Source: Salvia splendens (taxonomy: Eukaryota > Streptophyta > Magnoliopsida > Lamiales > Lamiaceae). Taken from it: DNA of 64,000 bases. Below are positions 11,570 through 24,293 of this stretch, in pieces; the first letter of the stretch is position 1; each line of letters begins with the position of its first letter. The stretch is from positions 36,904,076 to 36,968,075 of the forward strand of contig NC_056036.1 of the NCBI RefSeq assembly GCF_004379255.2, read 5' to 3'. Under the pieces are notes generated by a model, which did not search any database, had not been told where the DNA came from, and worked only from the letters and a program-made list of their open reading frames with translations. The position numbers and the translations under genes are program-made.

Positions 11570-12324
11570 CAATGGCGGACCTAAGTGGAGCCATAAGGTT
11601 CCTTGGAACCCCCAACAATTTTCGATTTTAGTATGTATAATATATTCATTGAACAAAGGCAACATGGGTAATGTAGTGAAGTTGGTCATCAACCTCGACT
11701 TGTAAGCTAAAGGTCACGCGTTTGACTTCTCTGCTCACGGTGCTTTTTATGGGTTTTCTTTGCTAAACACTTAATGCATTTATTTACATTTTTTATTAGT
11801 TAATAATTAATTTATTTATATTGTTTCGCTTTATTAATTTTTGCTTACTTATTCATGTGTAGAAATATTATTAATATCATATTATAAAGCAGTATTGATT
11901 TTTATAATCTAAAAATAAGAAAATAATTCTTTAGCTCTATTAATATATGCATCTATATACATATTAATTATACTCTCTTCGTCCTTGAAAACAACACATT
12001 AACCCTACATATTATTTATTTACAATTTATACCACTACATTATTAATAATGTGGAGTTCACTCTGCACTAACACTACTTACACTACCATTTATCTCCTCT
12101 CTTTTGCTTTATCAATTATACATTAAAATCGTGCCGAACCAAATGTTCATACTTTTCAGGTATGTGGGAATATAATATTAGTAGTAAATTTAGTTTGAAA
12201 GGTATATTTCTTAATTTAATATAAATATATTTCTCAATTATTTTGTCGCTGCCAATGTTATTATATACAACAATTGTTAACGTAGTTTGGACCCCCCACT
12301 GTAAAAATCCCGCGTCCGCCACTG
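11570..12324. mobile_element. hAT-like element nested in the Harbinger relic
   Basis: Terminal sequences CAATGGCGGAC (left) and GTCCGCCACTG (right) are inverted repeats of the CAGTGGCGGA type common in plant hAT elements. The flanking 8-mers ACTCCAAC and ACTACAGC agree at six of eight positions, a slightly decayed target duplication. The interior is AT-rich. Near 11655-11735 there is a tRNA-SINE-like stretch (gaagttggtcatc, ggtcacgcgtttgacttc). Confidence 0.65.
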
Positions 12325-12890
12325 ACTACAGCATGATATAATTGAATAGTTATGGCCACGTAGGATTGCACGTTGATATTGTTTATATTTTGTTTGAATG
12401 ATTGTTTGTACGCTTTCTTTTTCTATTGTAGTCAACTTTTTTTGGCATTGTACTGTGTTTATTAATTTTATTTTATTGAATTATGTTTGCACTTTCTTCG
12501 TTTTTTGTTCGATTTTAATTTAGTATTTATCAATTTATTTATTGAGCTAGGGCGTTGGCTAGACTATTGCTAGCCTATTATTTAGTTAGCTTGTGGCTAG
12601 ACTGTGGGAAGGACGTGATGATGTGGCAAGAGGAGTTTTTGACTAAGCTATTGCTAGCCTATGGCTATTGTGGATGCTCTAAGCCTCACCAACAACGGAT
12701 TAAGAAATAAGTAGCTTACTCTAAGTTTCTATATTAATTTCACTTAGCATTAATAATACTTATTACAATTTTAAAGTATTAGAATCGATCAAAATACATG
12801 AATCAAAATAAATAATATAAAATATGAATTTTGAAGGAGAATGATAACTATGTGCTTACATAAGATGAATTGAGGGAGAATGCGATAGGT

Positions 12891-13780
<890 letters not shown>

Positions 13781-13782
13781 AT

Positions 13783-13990
13783 CTCAGAGCTAGCTCAAGT
13801 GGCAAAGTTAAGGCACCCCAAAACTCTCCTTAGCAAGAGGTCATCGTTCCAATCCTGTCTGCACTCGATGAAATACTTTCCCACCTTATGTTGCAGTATA
13901 TGGGTCCCATTTGTATAGTAGTGTAGTGTAGTAGCCTCACATATATGGTGGTATAGTAGTGAAATGATAATCTTAACATACTGAATCATA
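13783..13990 (+). mobile_element. Possible tRNA-derived SINE
   Basis: Contains TAGCTCAAGTGG (13791-13802), which fits a pol III A box, and CGTTCCAATCC (13845-13855), close to the B-box consensus GGTTCGANTCC, about 45 bases downstream as in tRNA-type promoters. The rest of a cloverleaf cannot be folded, so it is not a tRNA gene. The 3' end is unclear. Confidence 0.4.
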
Positions 13991-14218
13991 TAAAACTGTT
14001 CCAGTTCATTTATTAATCTGAAGATTAAAATCCTATCTCACAGTCTAAGGTAAGCAGAGGTTCAGGGACAGCTTGTAACATTAAGAGGATAACAAAAAAG
14101 GAACAACCTGCTCTTGGGAAGAATCTAGCGTCAAGAGCACTGCGAAAGAGGTATAATCTACTCCCAGAAAGAAAAGAGCGCATGATGGTGAAATACGCTA
14201 ATGAGGTCTGGTAACTGG

Positions 14219-16933
14219 CTATTTAAGATGCGAAAATAACTTAGTAGCAACCTGTGCAAAGAAATCAGCAGTTAGTGAGTAGCTCGTATGCATGGGACTT
14301 AAAATGCATAATGAAAAATATGCCCTTACGCAATTGTCAACACAGCGCCAGTAATCGAAGTATTGTCCCGTACAGTGTTTGTGTCCCGATTCATCACCTT
14401 GAATCCTCTTAGAGCAGACCTATCACCCAAATGCAAGGAGCGAAACAAAAGATCAGCGCTTTCTCAGATACTATTCCGATGATTGACAAGCAAAACCAGG
14501 CTACTATACAGCACAAAGCATAACTTTTTTGCAAAGCTCTATTTGTAGCATACCCACAAAATAGATTGAGAGAGTTAGTTAGTGGTATATATTGTTAGAT
14601 GCCTCAAGATTATCTCTCCAAAGAGTTACAGATAAAAGATTATAAAAGCATCATTTCGATGCTGAAATATCTTCGGCTCACATTGACTATTTAACAAACA
14701 CTCGTAAAAGAAACACCATGCGAAGGGGTACATATTGGGAAAATTTTACTTTAAATAGACAGAATTCAAATCCTTTAAAAGTGAGAAAAAATTTTGGGGG
14801 AAGACAGAATTTTAAACCACTGATTTAACCTCTAAAGTATGAAGCCAAGTTCCACCTTTTCTAATTATAGCTGAGAATACATCGAAACATTAAAATCTAT
14901 TGTACAAAAAATATACAATATCTGAAATCAGAGAAACTAACTAAAAACTGAGATTGAATGAATGGTACACACACAAATAGATGTGAGGTTGTGATCAAAT
15001 GCTAACTAGTAGTAATTCCCAATCCAGAACTACGAACTTCAATATAGTGTATTAATATCATCAACACAAAGCCAAATTTTATCAATACAACGTGTAAATT
15101 TAAATATCAACACAAAGGCATAAGTATATCAACAGTCTTATGTTGATATACTTATATCTTTGTGTTGATAATTTTAACATACAAAATTGAGATTCTGGAT
15201 TGGAAATTAGTTAGCATTTTAACGCGACCAGATGTATATATATAAATACATAGAAATCAAATACCAATGATACTTTACAAAGAAATGAGAATGTGCTTCA
15301 GATTCAGATTCAGATTCAGATTCAGAAGATATAAGATGTGTTTTGACTTTCAGTGAATCATAACAATACTTATAACCCTCTTGAAAGACTACATTTATAT
15401 CTTTTCAAGGATAATCTTCTATGAAACTTGCCTTCCAGGTGTGCCAGAACTAAACTACAAGATCTCCAAAGGTTTTGCTTGTTCTACTATCAAATTTGAA
15501 AGCTACACCACCAATCCATTTGTCAATTCTTACTACAATGTTCAACCACGTCTGTAAGTTTCATAAAAAGGAAAAAATTAGCTTGAAAAAACTGAAGATT
15601 TGTGGCAATTCTTTTATTCTGCAAGTAAAATGCAGATTTGTTTTAAGCCCCAGTCACACATTGTGATTTCTGAAATGTTTTTTTCTAGTTTCTACTTAGA
15701 AATACAGAACTCCATTATATAATCACCTACCCTTCACGACAATTTCGCCCAGATTTACTCTTGCTCGGTACATTTACTCAGCCAACAACTTTTGTCAATC
15801 TAAATTTATATAAAACTGATAAAGAGACTCATCTATGATTCTGTACACTTATATTGCAGCTTTTTACCATCACAAATCCAAACATAAGTGCATAGCTTAA
15901 ATATACAAGTTATCAAGCAAACAAGCATTGATCAGTTGAGAAATGTATATATAAATTCTTATACCAAAAATAACCTGATATTCTTTAAGTGGCCTCGTGC
16001 ATGGTGCCTTGCAACGATCTTCAAGTTCCCTCTTTGGATCTACAGGTTCTTCGTCAGCCCTAGCATACATTAAGTAGTGACAATTTTTAAAAGATTTAAG
16101 ACGCTTCTTCAGCTCAGCCAGATATACATATATAATGTTCCCATCTTGTTTACATGAGCACAAAGCATCCTGCTAGAACTGTTCAATATTTTCTTATGAT
16201 AATGACATAATGGCAAACTTAGAGAATGTTTGAACAGATTTTGGCTGGCTCTGGAAAAAGAATTGAAAGTGTATTTTGTTAAAATGCTAATAAGAAACTA
16301 AATTGGAGATAATGATTGTGATTGGTTGTGCTTTGAGGAAAGGAATCGGACCAGGATAGCGCGATATGCATCCTACAACAGATAGGACACTGTAACTAAG
16401 AATCAGCTCTACATGATCGCATGAAATGTACCCTACAACAACAGACCATCGAGGGAGATCCGGATCCCTACTGCACTAAATAATCCGGAGAGTTTTAGAA
16501 TTACAAGGAGGTAGTGAAACTTTTCCCACATATGGAACTTTCTCTCTTCACTTTAAAGAATTCCCTTTTCTTTTTTCACATGTAAACAGAGTTAACTAGA
16601 CCTAGTAAACCGTATAAACAAGCAATCGTGTAGTAAAGAATAATAGAAACTGCATCAATAGTGGTAAAACCATTAGATCTTAACTCGATAGAAAATCCAA
16701 ATTACGAACCACATTTACAGCAGAGTAACAACATGACTTTCAGTTATCACTAAACGCTCATATTGGTCTGCAATTTTTTAAAAACAAGCGTAGAGTATAT
16801 TGCCAAGCAATGTCGATTAAAGAAGTCATTTTGCACACTCATTCCTAATAATAAAATAAGAAAGGCCAGTAAATCACATATACCAGTCGGATTTTCTGAA
16901 AATAAATCAACAAAAAGAAAAGAGTACTCACAT
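14219..16933 (-). CDS. QCR6: Cytochrome b-c1 complex subunit 6 (hinge protein), mitochondrial
   Basis: Acidic hinge protein of respiratory complex III, on the intermembrane-space side, helping docking between cytochrome c1 and cytochrome c. Coding exons on the minus strand: 16933-16932 (only A and T of the start codon), 16059-15975, 14419-14330 and 14251-14219, stop TAG. All introns have GT/AG ends, with a strong GTGAGT donor inside the ATG. Total 210 bases, 69 residues, the usual plant length. The protein starts MADEEPVDPK, has DESGHKHCTGQYFDYWRC and ends KLFSHLK, all family hallmarks. Cysteines at 17, 21, 31, 45, 55 and 59 include the twin CX9C pair (21/31, 45/55) that forms disulfides in the intermembrane space. 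No separate targeting peptide is expected. The 5' UTR lies at about 16934-17060. A MITE sits in the second intron. A truncated 5' copy is at 62215-63829. Confidence 0.92.
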
Positions 16934-17331
16934 AGTTTATAATTCCAACAATTAGCGGAAACAATCTGCAAAAAGAAAGCGAAAACCACGAAACAGAAGA
17001 AGAAAACCCCTAGATTCGACGATCAATGAGAATTGCGGATCTGGAAGCGCGATGGACAGAAGAGGAGGAGAGGTTTGTTAATTTTGATGTAGTAAAAGTA
17101 ATTATTTTTTATGGAACTGCATAAATAATTCATATATGGATAGCTAAATTATTGAATTTCAACTAATGTTGTCTCTAAATTTGGGTTAAATCACGTATGA
17201 GTTCTTTTCCACTTTTTGGATAATTTTTTATGGAAAAAACTCCTGATTTTTAACAGCATTTTAGTTTTTTCTATTTTTAAGAGAATTTTAGTTTTTCCCA
17301 TGTTGGAAAAACTATTATGTTTACTTTCTTA
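14445..17331. repeat. Source segment of the partial duplication found at 62215-63829
   Basis: 14445-15450 and 16710-17331 recur near-identically and in the same order at 62215-63829; 15451-16709 is missing from the copy. The source covers most of the second QCR6 intron, the first intron and leader, and the proximal promoter. Confidence 0.93.
14999..15217. mobile_element. MITE in the QCR6 intron
   Basis: 219 bp with long inverted ends (ATGCTAACTA ... TAGTTAGCAT, continuing into aattcccaatcca / tggattggaaat). A central palindrome is built from tatatcaac and gttgatata. Also present in the duplicate (about 62766-62980), so it inserted before the duplication. Related GCTAACT-bordered sequences occur near 37270 and 41960. 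Confidence 0.7.
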
Positions 17332-18604
17332 GTCCCAAGTGTTTCCAGACAAGTTATTATGGTGTCGGTTCATTATGCTACTAATGTCAACATTTTATCT
17401 AGAATTCACTGTCCACTCGCCTTTCAGTATAATCTATACACACATTTATATTCAAAAAGTCAACAACCTCAAAACAAATAAAAGAAAAAAAAAACCCATT
17501 TTTATATAATATGGAGTACTAAATATGATCAATTTCTTGTATATTTATAATTATTTTGACATAGACTCTCACTTTTATTAATTAAACAGAAAGTAAACTC
17601 TGCTTCATTGTCGTATTTGCTTGGGTAGAGATCAGAGTAATTGGTCACATGGAGATAGTGATATAAAATAATCTCATACTAAATCAGAGCCAAATGGAAA
17701 TAATGTACTGTACTAAATTCCAGTGACTTTTTTAATCTTGAAATTAGAGTTTACGCGTTACAATTATTTCAGTTTTGCTAATTACAGACATCCCCCACGT
17801 CGTCCTCTGCGCTATTCCTCCCGACTAGATTCATCGTCACTGTCTGAGAGAAGTTGAATTCCTAAGTCTGTGTTTCTGAAGATCGGTAGCTATTTTTTTC
17901 TCTTTCTTGATCTGCTGCTTCTCTCTCCAGAAAAACTAGTTAGATGCTTATTTTTTGGGGGGGTTTTGATTTTGTGTAGATCTCCGATCTAATTTCCTTC
18001 AGCTCGAATTTTTCATGGTAAAGGTGGGACCTTTTTTTTGTCCCGAGTCAATGCCTCATTCACATTTTATAGAATTAGTACTAGTTTTCTTTAGAGCTTT
18101 TTGATAAATCTTTTAGCCTTGATTCTGTTAATCTATAGAGAGATTTAGCCATACCTGCAGATCTTCGAAGAAACATTGAAATTTGATATTTCTTGAAGTC
18201 CTTGTTGCAGGTATGCTGCTTCTTTTAAGGGCTTTCACTTGGGTGATAGATGACAATACATGTAAATATGATTGAGTATTTGAATAATTAAATGATCAAA
18301 TTGTAATAGATTGGCCTATATCCATCTAAAGCAAACACCTCCTGAGGTGTGACAAATCAATGAGTTGTATTCAGTATTTGCTAATTTTAAAAATTATTAG
18401 GTTTAATAGTCCATGTGGAACTGTTTCCTTTTCTGTTTACAATGAATGTGATTCTTATTTGTCGCTTTCATCTTCCTTGTGCTTTATTGGTTTAGTTCTA
18501 AAACTCGTCTCTATTTTGCTCATTGACAGCGATCTCCCAATTCAATCTGCCTGTAAATAAAATCAGGCAGGCTAATCCTTACCTGTTTAGCACGTCGAGG
18601 TCCA
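17061..18604 (+). promoter_or_regulatory. Divergent intergenic region and spliced 5' leader of the tubby-like gene
   Basis: 17061-17750 separates the divergently transcribed QCR6 and tubby-like genes and holds both promoters; it is AT-rich. From about 17790 on it looks like leader sequence of the tubby-like gene, with a pyrimidine-rich start, possible donors near 17888 and 18210 (CAG|GTATGC) and a clear acceptor cattgacag at about 18529, just before the final leader exon that ends at the ATG. Exact leader exons cannot be fixed from sequence alone. Confidence 0.5.
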
Positions 18605-20820
18605 ATGTCATTCCGAAGTATAGCACGTGATATAAGAGACAGTTTTGGGAGTTTATCACGTAGGAGTTTAGATGTGAGGCTTTCTGGTCATCATAGAGGT
18701 AAATCACATGGTTCTTTGCATGACTTGGATGACCAGCCTATGGTAGTTCAGAATTGTCCTTGGGTTAATCTTCCTCCCGAGCTACTCTACGATGTGATTA
18801 GAAGGTTGGAGGAGAGCGAGAGTACCTGGCCTGGCCGAAAACATGTGGTTGCATGCGCCGCTGTTTGCCGATCATGGAGGAGCATGTGCAAGGAAATTGT
18901 TCGAATTCCTGAGTTGTCTGGGAAGCTTACTTTTCCAGTTTCACTAAAGGAGGTAACTTGCGATCGTCCATGCTTTTTGGGGCTCCTTTTGGTGAGTGAA
19001 TTTGTTTTTAGTGATATGCAAATAGTAAATCCATTTTCTCCTGTGTACAGCCAGGGTCTCGTGATGGAACCATCCAATGCTTTATCAAGAGGGACAAATC
19101 TAATTTAACTTACCACCTGTTTTTGTGTCTTAGCCCTGGTGAGTGTCTTCCGGACATCAATTCATTGCCTCAGTTCTTTTTATTAGGATGAATGATTAAT
19201 TTATTGTTGATAAGTGTATATTACTTTATTTTCATTTCCCAAACCGATGAGCCTATTTTGTCGGTTGGTTTAGTTGATTGTGAAAATTTGCTGGTTTTGT
19301 ATAAGCTAATACCTTTCCATGTTTCGAGTTGAAACAATATCTCCAAATGCTTTCTTAGTAATCATGTGTCCTTATTGTGGTAATTGCTTCTTGCTGTTTA
19401 GCATATTCATAACTTCATTTGAAGTTAGGAAATCCTTGTAAAACTGATATACTTGGATGCGTTTGATATCTTATTCTTTCCAATCGTAAATTGAAAGTCC
19501 TTCATTTATAGTACTCCTACAATTTAATATCCCTAGTATTTCTACCCTTGTGGCTATGCTGATGTGCTTGTGGTATCTGCAGCTTTGCTAGTTGACAATG
19601 GGAAATTCCTTCTCTCTGCAAAACGAACTCGTAGGACTACTTGCACTGAGTATGTTATCTCAATGGATGCAGACAACATCTCAAGATCGAGTAGCACATA
19701 TATTGGAAAAGTCAGGTAGAATTCAGTAATTTTCACTTTCAGCCTTCCATGCATTTTTGGATTAGATTTCTTCTTTTTGATTGACTTCACAATTCAGATT
19801 GGCTCCTTTCATGTTATAGTATATTACTACACCACTGTGATCATATTATGTTTTGCATTATTCAAAACTTAACCAATGAAACAAATTCCCTTAATCTGTC
19901 TCAATACTTATGTTATTTTGACAACTTAATAAAATAATTACATCAGCTATTTTGATCATAATTGTATAAACTAGGCCATGGTTTTTGGTCCTCCTAGAAT
20001 GTTGCTTTGTTCAGTTGTGTTCCAATGTGTAGCTGCTCCCGTCTTGCCGAAAATAGAAGGAAAAAAGAAAATCTATGTTACTGATAAAAAAAGCTTTACT
20101 GGTTTTTGCAGATCAAATTTTCTTGGGACCAAGTTCATAATATTCGACACACAACCTCCACATAATTGCTCGCACATTGCACCACCGGGGAGAACCAGCC
20201 GCAGGTTCTACTCCAAGAAAGTTTCTCCGAAAGTGCCAACTGGGAGCTACAGCATATCCCAAATTTCATATGAACTAAACATGCTCGGGACACGGGGTCC
20301 ACGGAGGATGAACTGCATTATGCACTCAATACCCGCCTCATCCATAGAACCCGGTGGGGTGGTGCCCGGGCAGCCAGAACTTCTTTCGAGGCCTCTAGGA
20401 GACTCATTTGTCAGCATTTCTTTCTCCAAGGCTCTTGACATTTCGTCTGAATTTAGTAGCTCAAGATTTTCTGACATTGCTGGGATATCGAATTCAGACG
20501 ATGACAGCAAACTGAGGCCCTTGGTTCTAAAGAACAAGTCTCCGAGGTGGCACGAACAGCTACAGTGCTGGTGCCTGAATTTCCGAGGGAGGGTGACTGT
20601 TGCGTCTGTGAAGAATTTTCAGCTGGTTGCGGCCACACAAGCGTCGCCTAGCGCTCCAGCTACTTCTCGGCCAGCGCAATCGGACCAGGACAAAATAATT
20701 CTTCAGTTTGGGAAGGTTGGGAAAGATTTATTCACCATGGACTATAGGTACCCACTTTCTGCCTTTCAGGCATTTGCTATTTGCTTGAGCAGCTTTGATA
20801 CCAAATTGGCTTGTGAATAG
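18605..20820 (+). CDS. Tubby-like F-box protein (TLP)
   Basis: Plant TLPs join an N-terminal F-box (SCF ubiquitin-ligase adaptor, binds SKP1/ASK) to a C-terminal tubby barrel that binds phosphoinositides and tethers the protein to the plasma membrane until stress releases it. Exons: 18605-18952, 19051-19138, 19583-19715 and 20112-20820; 1278 bases, 425 residues, a typical TLP length. The F-box is at about residues 50-105 ([30 protein letters not shown]). The tubby domain starts at about 115 ([14 protein letters not shown]) and includes the basic [16 protein letters not shown] strand and [12 protein letters not shown]. It ends with the tubby signature [15 protein letters not shown] at the C-terminus. 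Splice junctions keep the frame and no lesion is seen. The start is chosen because [20 protein letters not shown] is the conserved TLP N-terminus. Confidence 0.95.
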
Positions 20821-21199
20821 AGACAAGATACCCATGAGTTGCTCTTAAAAAAGTAGTTGTATGCGTCTAGTTCAACAGTTGTACTATATTTTTCATTGAA
20901 AAGGATATTGTTGTATTTTTCCTTTTTCTTTAATAGCCCACAAATGTCAATATTTTATTAGTATGTAACTCAAAACTAAACGTAGTAATTAATGGATTAT
21001 AGACGTATCTTGTAAATTGGCATCCCTTCTTAACATTGGATTTTGCTTACTAAATTCTCTTGTGGTAGCTAAAATTCAACTCGCAAATACTAATATGACA
21101 ATATCTTGATTCAGATTAGGATCCGAATTCCATTAATAATTTGTGTCATATATAAATCTCAAATAATTTAGCAATACAATACTTGAACTGAATTTTGAA
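20821..21199. other. 3' flank of the tubby-like gene
   Basis: 3' UTR and AT-rich intergenic DNA. A pyrimidine-rich stretch with poly(A)-signal-like AT motifs occurs at 20880-20960. No gene. Confidence 0.4.
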
Positions 21200-22049
21200 T
21201 CTATCTATAGATATATAAAAGGCGAGTTTTGGAAGGTTTTGAATAACTATTTTATGCATAGGGTGTAAATGCAATAAACAAAAATGATAGGAATTTATTT
21301 GGACGGTTATGGTGATAGGAATTAAATTGGTTAATTAATTACAATCATGATCATAATCATATACTCCTATATATTTGGACGGTTATTGTGATGGGAATTT
21401 ATTTCTCTAAGAATGCAACAATAGTTAGATAATTTCCTTCATCTTCCTTGGAATTTTTAAAAGTGTTCGGCAGTTATGGTCATTAAATTTTATAATCTTA
21501 CGTGATAATGTTGTTTCTTATTTTATTTAGTTTATTAGTATATTTACAATGCCAAATTAATAGAATGAGAATATTTTAAGTCGCACTTACTAATCTTTAT
21601 TACAAATATGTATATGTACATTGAAATTATTTTTAAACTTACTACATTTATATATTTTGTTCTATATATATACACTTTTATCAATACTATCATTATATAA
21701 TAAAATTATTCTTCTCAATATTTTACACATATTATACATAAATTCATGATTTCTACTCCAAATTATTCTTATTTTTTTTACACAATCACAGTGGGATCAC
21801 AACCTTATTTAATAAATTAATTATATTTATCAAATGTAGTAATATTGTAGTACTATATGTTTATTAGTATTAAATATCATTGAACCTTTTTTAAAATCTT
21901 ATTGTATGTAAGAAGTTATTTGTTGTAGATATTTTTATCATTATTACTACATTTATAATTTTAAATCTATATAGTAATATTATTCCTTAACTCAAAAATA
22001 TATTTCGTAATTTAAAGAAAATAAAATAAGCTGTGGGGCGTGATACTAG
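21200..22049 (+). mobile_element. Helitron candidate, non-autonomous
   Basis: Starts TCTATCTATAGATATATA just before AAAGGCGAGTTTTGG and ends GTGATACTAG. It is bordered by A on the left (21199) and T on the right (22050), the A|T target preference of Helitrons; the TC start and CTAG end fit the class. The interior is AT-rich without a Rep/helicase gene. The 3' hairpin is not convincing (only a G-rich GTGGGGCGTG), so this is a candidate. Confidence 0.45.
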
Positions 22050-23444
22050 TTTAATTAATTATCAACTTTAATTCTGTATGAATTCAATCTGCAACAAATT
22101 TAGCCTATTTAATTTACCATCCCAAAATCTAATTTATTTCAATTATGCTGAATATAGAAAATCAATTCAGCCCAATACTCAATATAAATTAAGTAAAGCC
22201 CAATAATAATTTATACTACTAACCAAATACCAAATAATTACTTAAAGCAAGCCCATTTATTAAAACAACGAAACCGACCTCCCTCTAATTTCCACCCCAA
22301 ATCCGTCGTGATATCAGCAATACCTACCGCTATCTCACTTGAATTCCATTCGACGTGATAGCAGTTAACTCTGGGTGACGATTTGAGGTGTGTGAGTGTA
22401 TTTGTTTGTGGTGAATTTATTTACTGGATTGAACTTGTTGGAAATTGAACTTGTCTCTTATGCCAGCATTAAAAGTTGAGAATAAAGGCAAATTGAGGCT
22501 TGCTTTGTTAATTATTAATTAATACTACTATTTGTTTGTAATTTTTGTTAATCTTGTGACTTGTATAGTTTGGAGAATACGATCAACGATAGTCGATAGT
22601 AATTCAGAATTTATTTTCCTTTTTCTGTATGTATCTTGCAGGTATGCTGCTTCTTTCTCTTATACTTTTGCTATTTTGTTCTTAGTCTTCTTATCTACTT
22701 GATTTTATTTTCGTATCAGTATAAATCCTAAATCACGATTGTTTTATTCAGGTTTTTTATGATAGAATCCCTTTAGATTGGATTGATGATGCATATTAAT
22801 ATGAATGAGTTTCTAGTTCACATTGAAAAGCTAATAGTTCTATCATTTTCCTATAAATCCTGGTGTTGCTATGTTTGAATCTCGTTGTGTTTAATCTTAT
22901 TTCCTTTTCATTTAGTTTTATTTTAAACTTTGCTGCTGCTACGTTGTCTGTCATCTTTGTTCACGATTTTCATATTTACTGATTTAGTAGTTTTTGGAAT
23001 GTTTATATTGATGCGGTCGAATCCCCCCGGCTTTGTGATTAGCAGCTGAGTTTTGATTGATGTATAGTATTATTGGATCAGAAAATATCCTATTGCAATA
23101 TGATAGTTATAAACGAAAACTAAACGTTGTGGTTGATCAGATGTAATTTTAGTGAAGTGGCGTTGATCCGCTGTTGCATATCTCAAAATTTGGCGAGGTA
23201 AGATACTTGTGCAGCTGGAGTTGGATACAGGAAAACCTTCTTCGTTCACTTATGGGTGATGTAGAATGGGGAATGAGATTATTATTATGGCTAATATGTT
23301 GAAAGCTAAGCAGTGGGAATCAAATGAAATGTGAATTATTTCCATATTAGGTTTCCAAAATTGGAATTTAGTTTTCGATTGAAGACACCGAACCTGTTTT
23401 GATTCATTTTCTCACGAATTCTCTTGTTTTCTTTGAAGCAGAAA
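22050..23444 (+). promoter_or_regulatory. Promoter and spliced 5' leader of the Sen2-like gene
   Basis: Three AGCCCA motifs (complement TGGGCT; 22169, 22197, 22250) match the site II type TGGGCY element common in promoters of plant growth and translation genes. From about 22290 the sequence looks like leader. A CAG|GTATGC donor is at 22640 and the acceptor gaagcag at 23441 lies just before the start codon. Leader introns are inferred. Confidence 0.5.
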
Positions 23445-24155
23445 ATGGCCCCGAGATGGAAAGGGGAAACAGCTGAAGCAAAAGAGCCAATGTCTGTTAT
23501 AGTCTCAAAGCTTCAAACCTCTCTGATCGAATCTAATGCTCAAGGACTGCTTTCAGGGTGTGCGGTGCTTCTGGAAGCTCTCCCAGAACAAACTGAACTA
23601 CTATACCGTGCTTGTATTGGTCGTCCTCTTATAACCGCAGAGAAGGATAAGAAGCAGTGGCACCAACTAAGTTTCGAAGAAGCTCTGTACTTATGCTGTG
23701 TCTTGAAATGCATCAAGATTGCTGGTGAAAATAAGTGTGCGAAAAGCAACGATGAGCTGTGGCATTACATGATGGTCAAGAGAGTCGGTTTCCCTGTTAT
23801 GTTTAAAGCGTATTCTCATCTTCGCCGGAAGAACTGGGTGGTGAGAGCAGGGTCTCAATACGGTGTCGACTATGTTGCCTACCGTTACCATCCGGCCTTT
23901 GTGCACTCTGAATACGCAGTCCTTGCCTTGCCTGATGATGAGGATGGTGGTAGTGAAAATTCCCGGTTGAAGGTGTGGTCCGATTTTCACTGCACACTTC
24001 GACTTTGTGGCAGTGTTGCAAAAACCTTGTTGGTTCTTCACATCAGCAGAAACGGTGAAGACGATGTTGTCTCTCTTTCGAGTTTGGAGCATTATTCTGT
24101 GGAGGAGAGGGTTGTGACAAGGTGGAATCCTGAGGTAAGTCGTGACGCTAAATGA
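23445..24155 (+). CDS. SEN2: tRNA-splicing endonuclease catalytic subunit, Sen2 type
   Basis: Cleaves intron-containing pre-tRNAs at the 5' splice site as part of the four-subunit TSEN complex. 236 residues in one coding exon; the ATG at 23445 follows the acceptor TTTGAAGCAG by three bases, so upstream in-frame codons are intron. The N-terminal part (about residues 1-115) is the tRNA_int_endo N domain. The C-terminal nuclease domain has HLRRKNWVVRAGSQYGVDYV followed by AYRYHPAFVHSEYAV and GSVAKTLLVLHI. From the family, the catalytic triad should be Tyr146, His154 and Lys193, and all three are present. Plant Sen2 proteins are short (about 230-250 residues) and this one fits. No lesions. Leader introns and AGCCCA promoter motifs lie upstream. 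Confidence 0.93.
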   Translation: MAPRWKGETAEAKEPMSVIVSKLQTSLIESNAQGLLSGCAVLLEALPEQTELLYRACIGRPLITAEKDKKQWHQLSFEEALYLCCVLKCIKIAGENKCAKSNDELWHYMMVKRVGFPVMFKAYSHLRRKNWVVRAGSQYGVDYVAYRYHPAFVHSEYAVLALPDDEDGGSENSRLKVWSDFHCTLRLCGSVAKTLLVLHISRNGEDDVVSLSSLEHYSVEERVVTRWNPEVSRDAK

Positions 24156-24293
24156 TGAGTATGATGTAAATTATCCATTTCAAGCATATTGTATATAGAT
24201 AAATTGTGCGACGATGTGATTGTTTACATTAGCCCTCCAGCTCTTCCAATTACGGTTAGACATTTTTCGAAACGAAGGTTTTGTTCTTTTAAA

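Larger units (their letters stand above)
9753..12679 (+). mobile_element. PIF/Harbinger DNA transposon, decayed, with two nested insertions
   Basis: Inverted termini GAGCATCCACACTAG (left) and CTATTGTGGATGCTC (right), flanked by the target duplication TAA (9750-9752 and 12680-12682). The interior carries a degenerate Harbinger transposase on the plus strand (10058-about 11480). It is interrupted by a Stowaway-like MITE (10255-10513) and followed by a hAT-like insertion (11570-12324). TATA-like tatatata lies at about 9970, before the transposase start. The many frame breaks show that it is no longer autonomous. Confidence 0.85.

Noticed and set aside
11655..11740. Second SINE inside the nested hAT-like element
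   Set aside because: The B-box-like ggtcacgcgtttgacttc departs from consensus and no A box was convincing.
23424..23444. Upstream in-frame ATG of the Sen2-like gene
   Set aside because: It lies before the TTTGAAGCAG acceptor, so it belongs to the leader intron.
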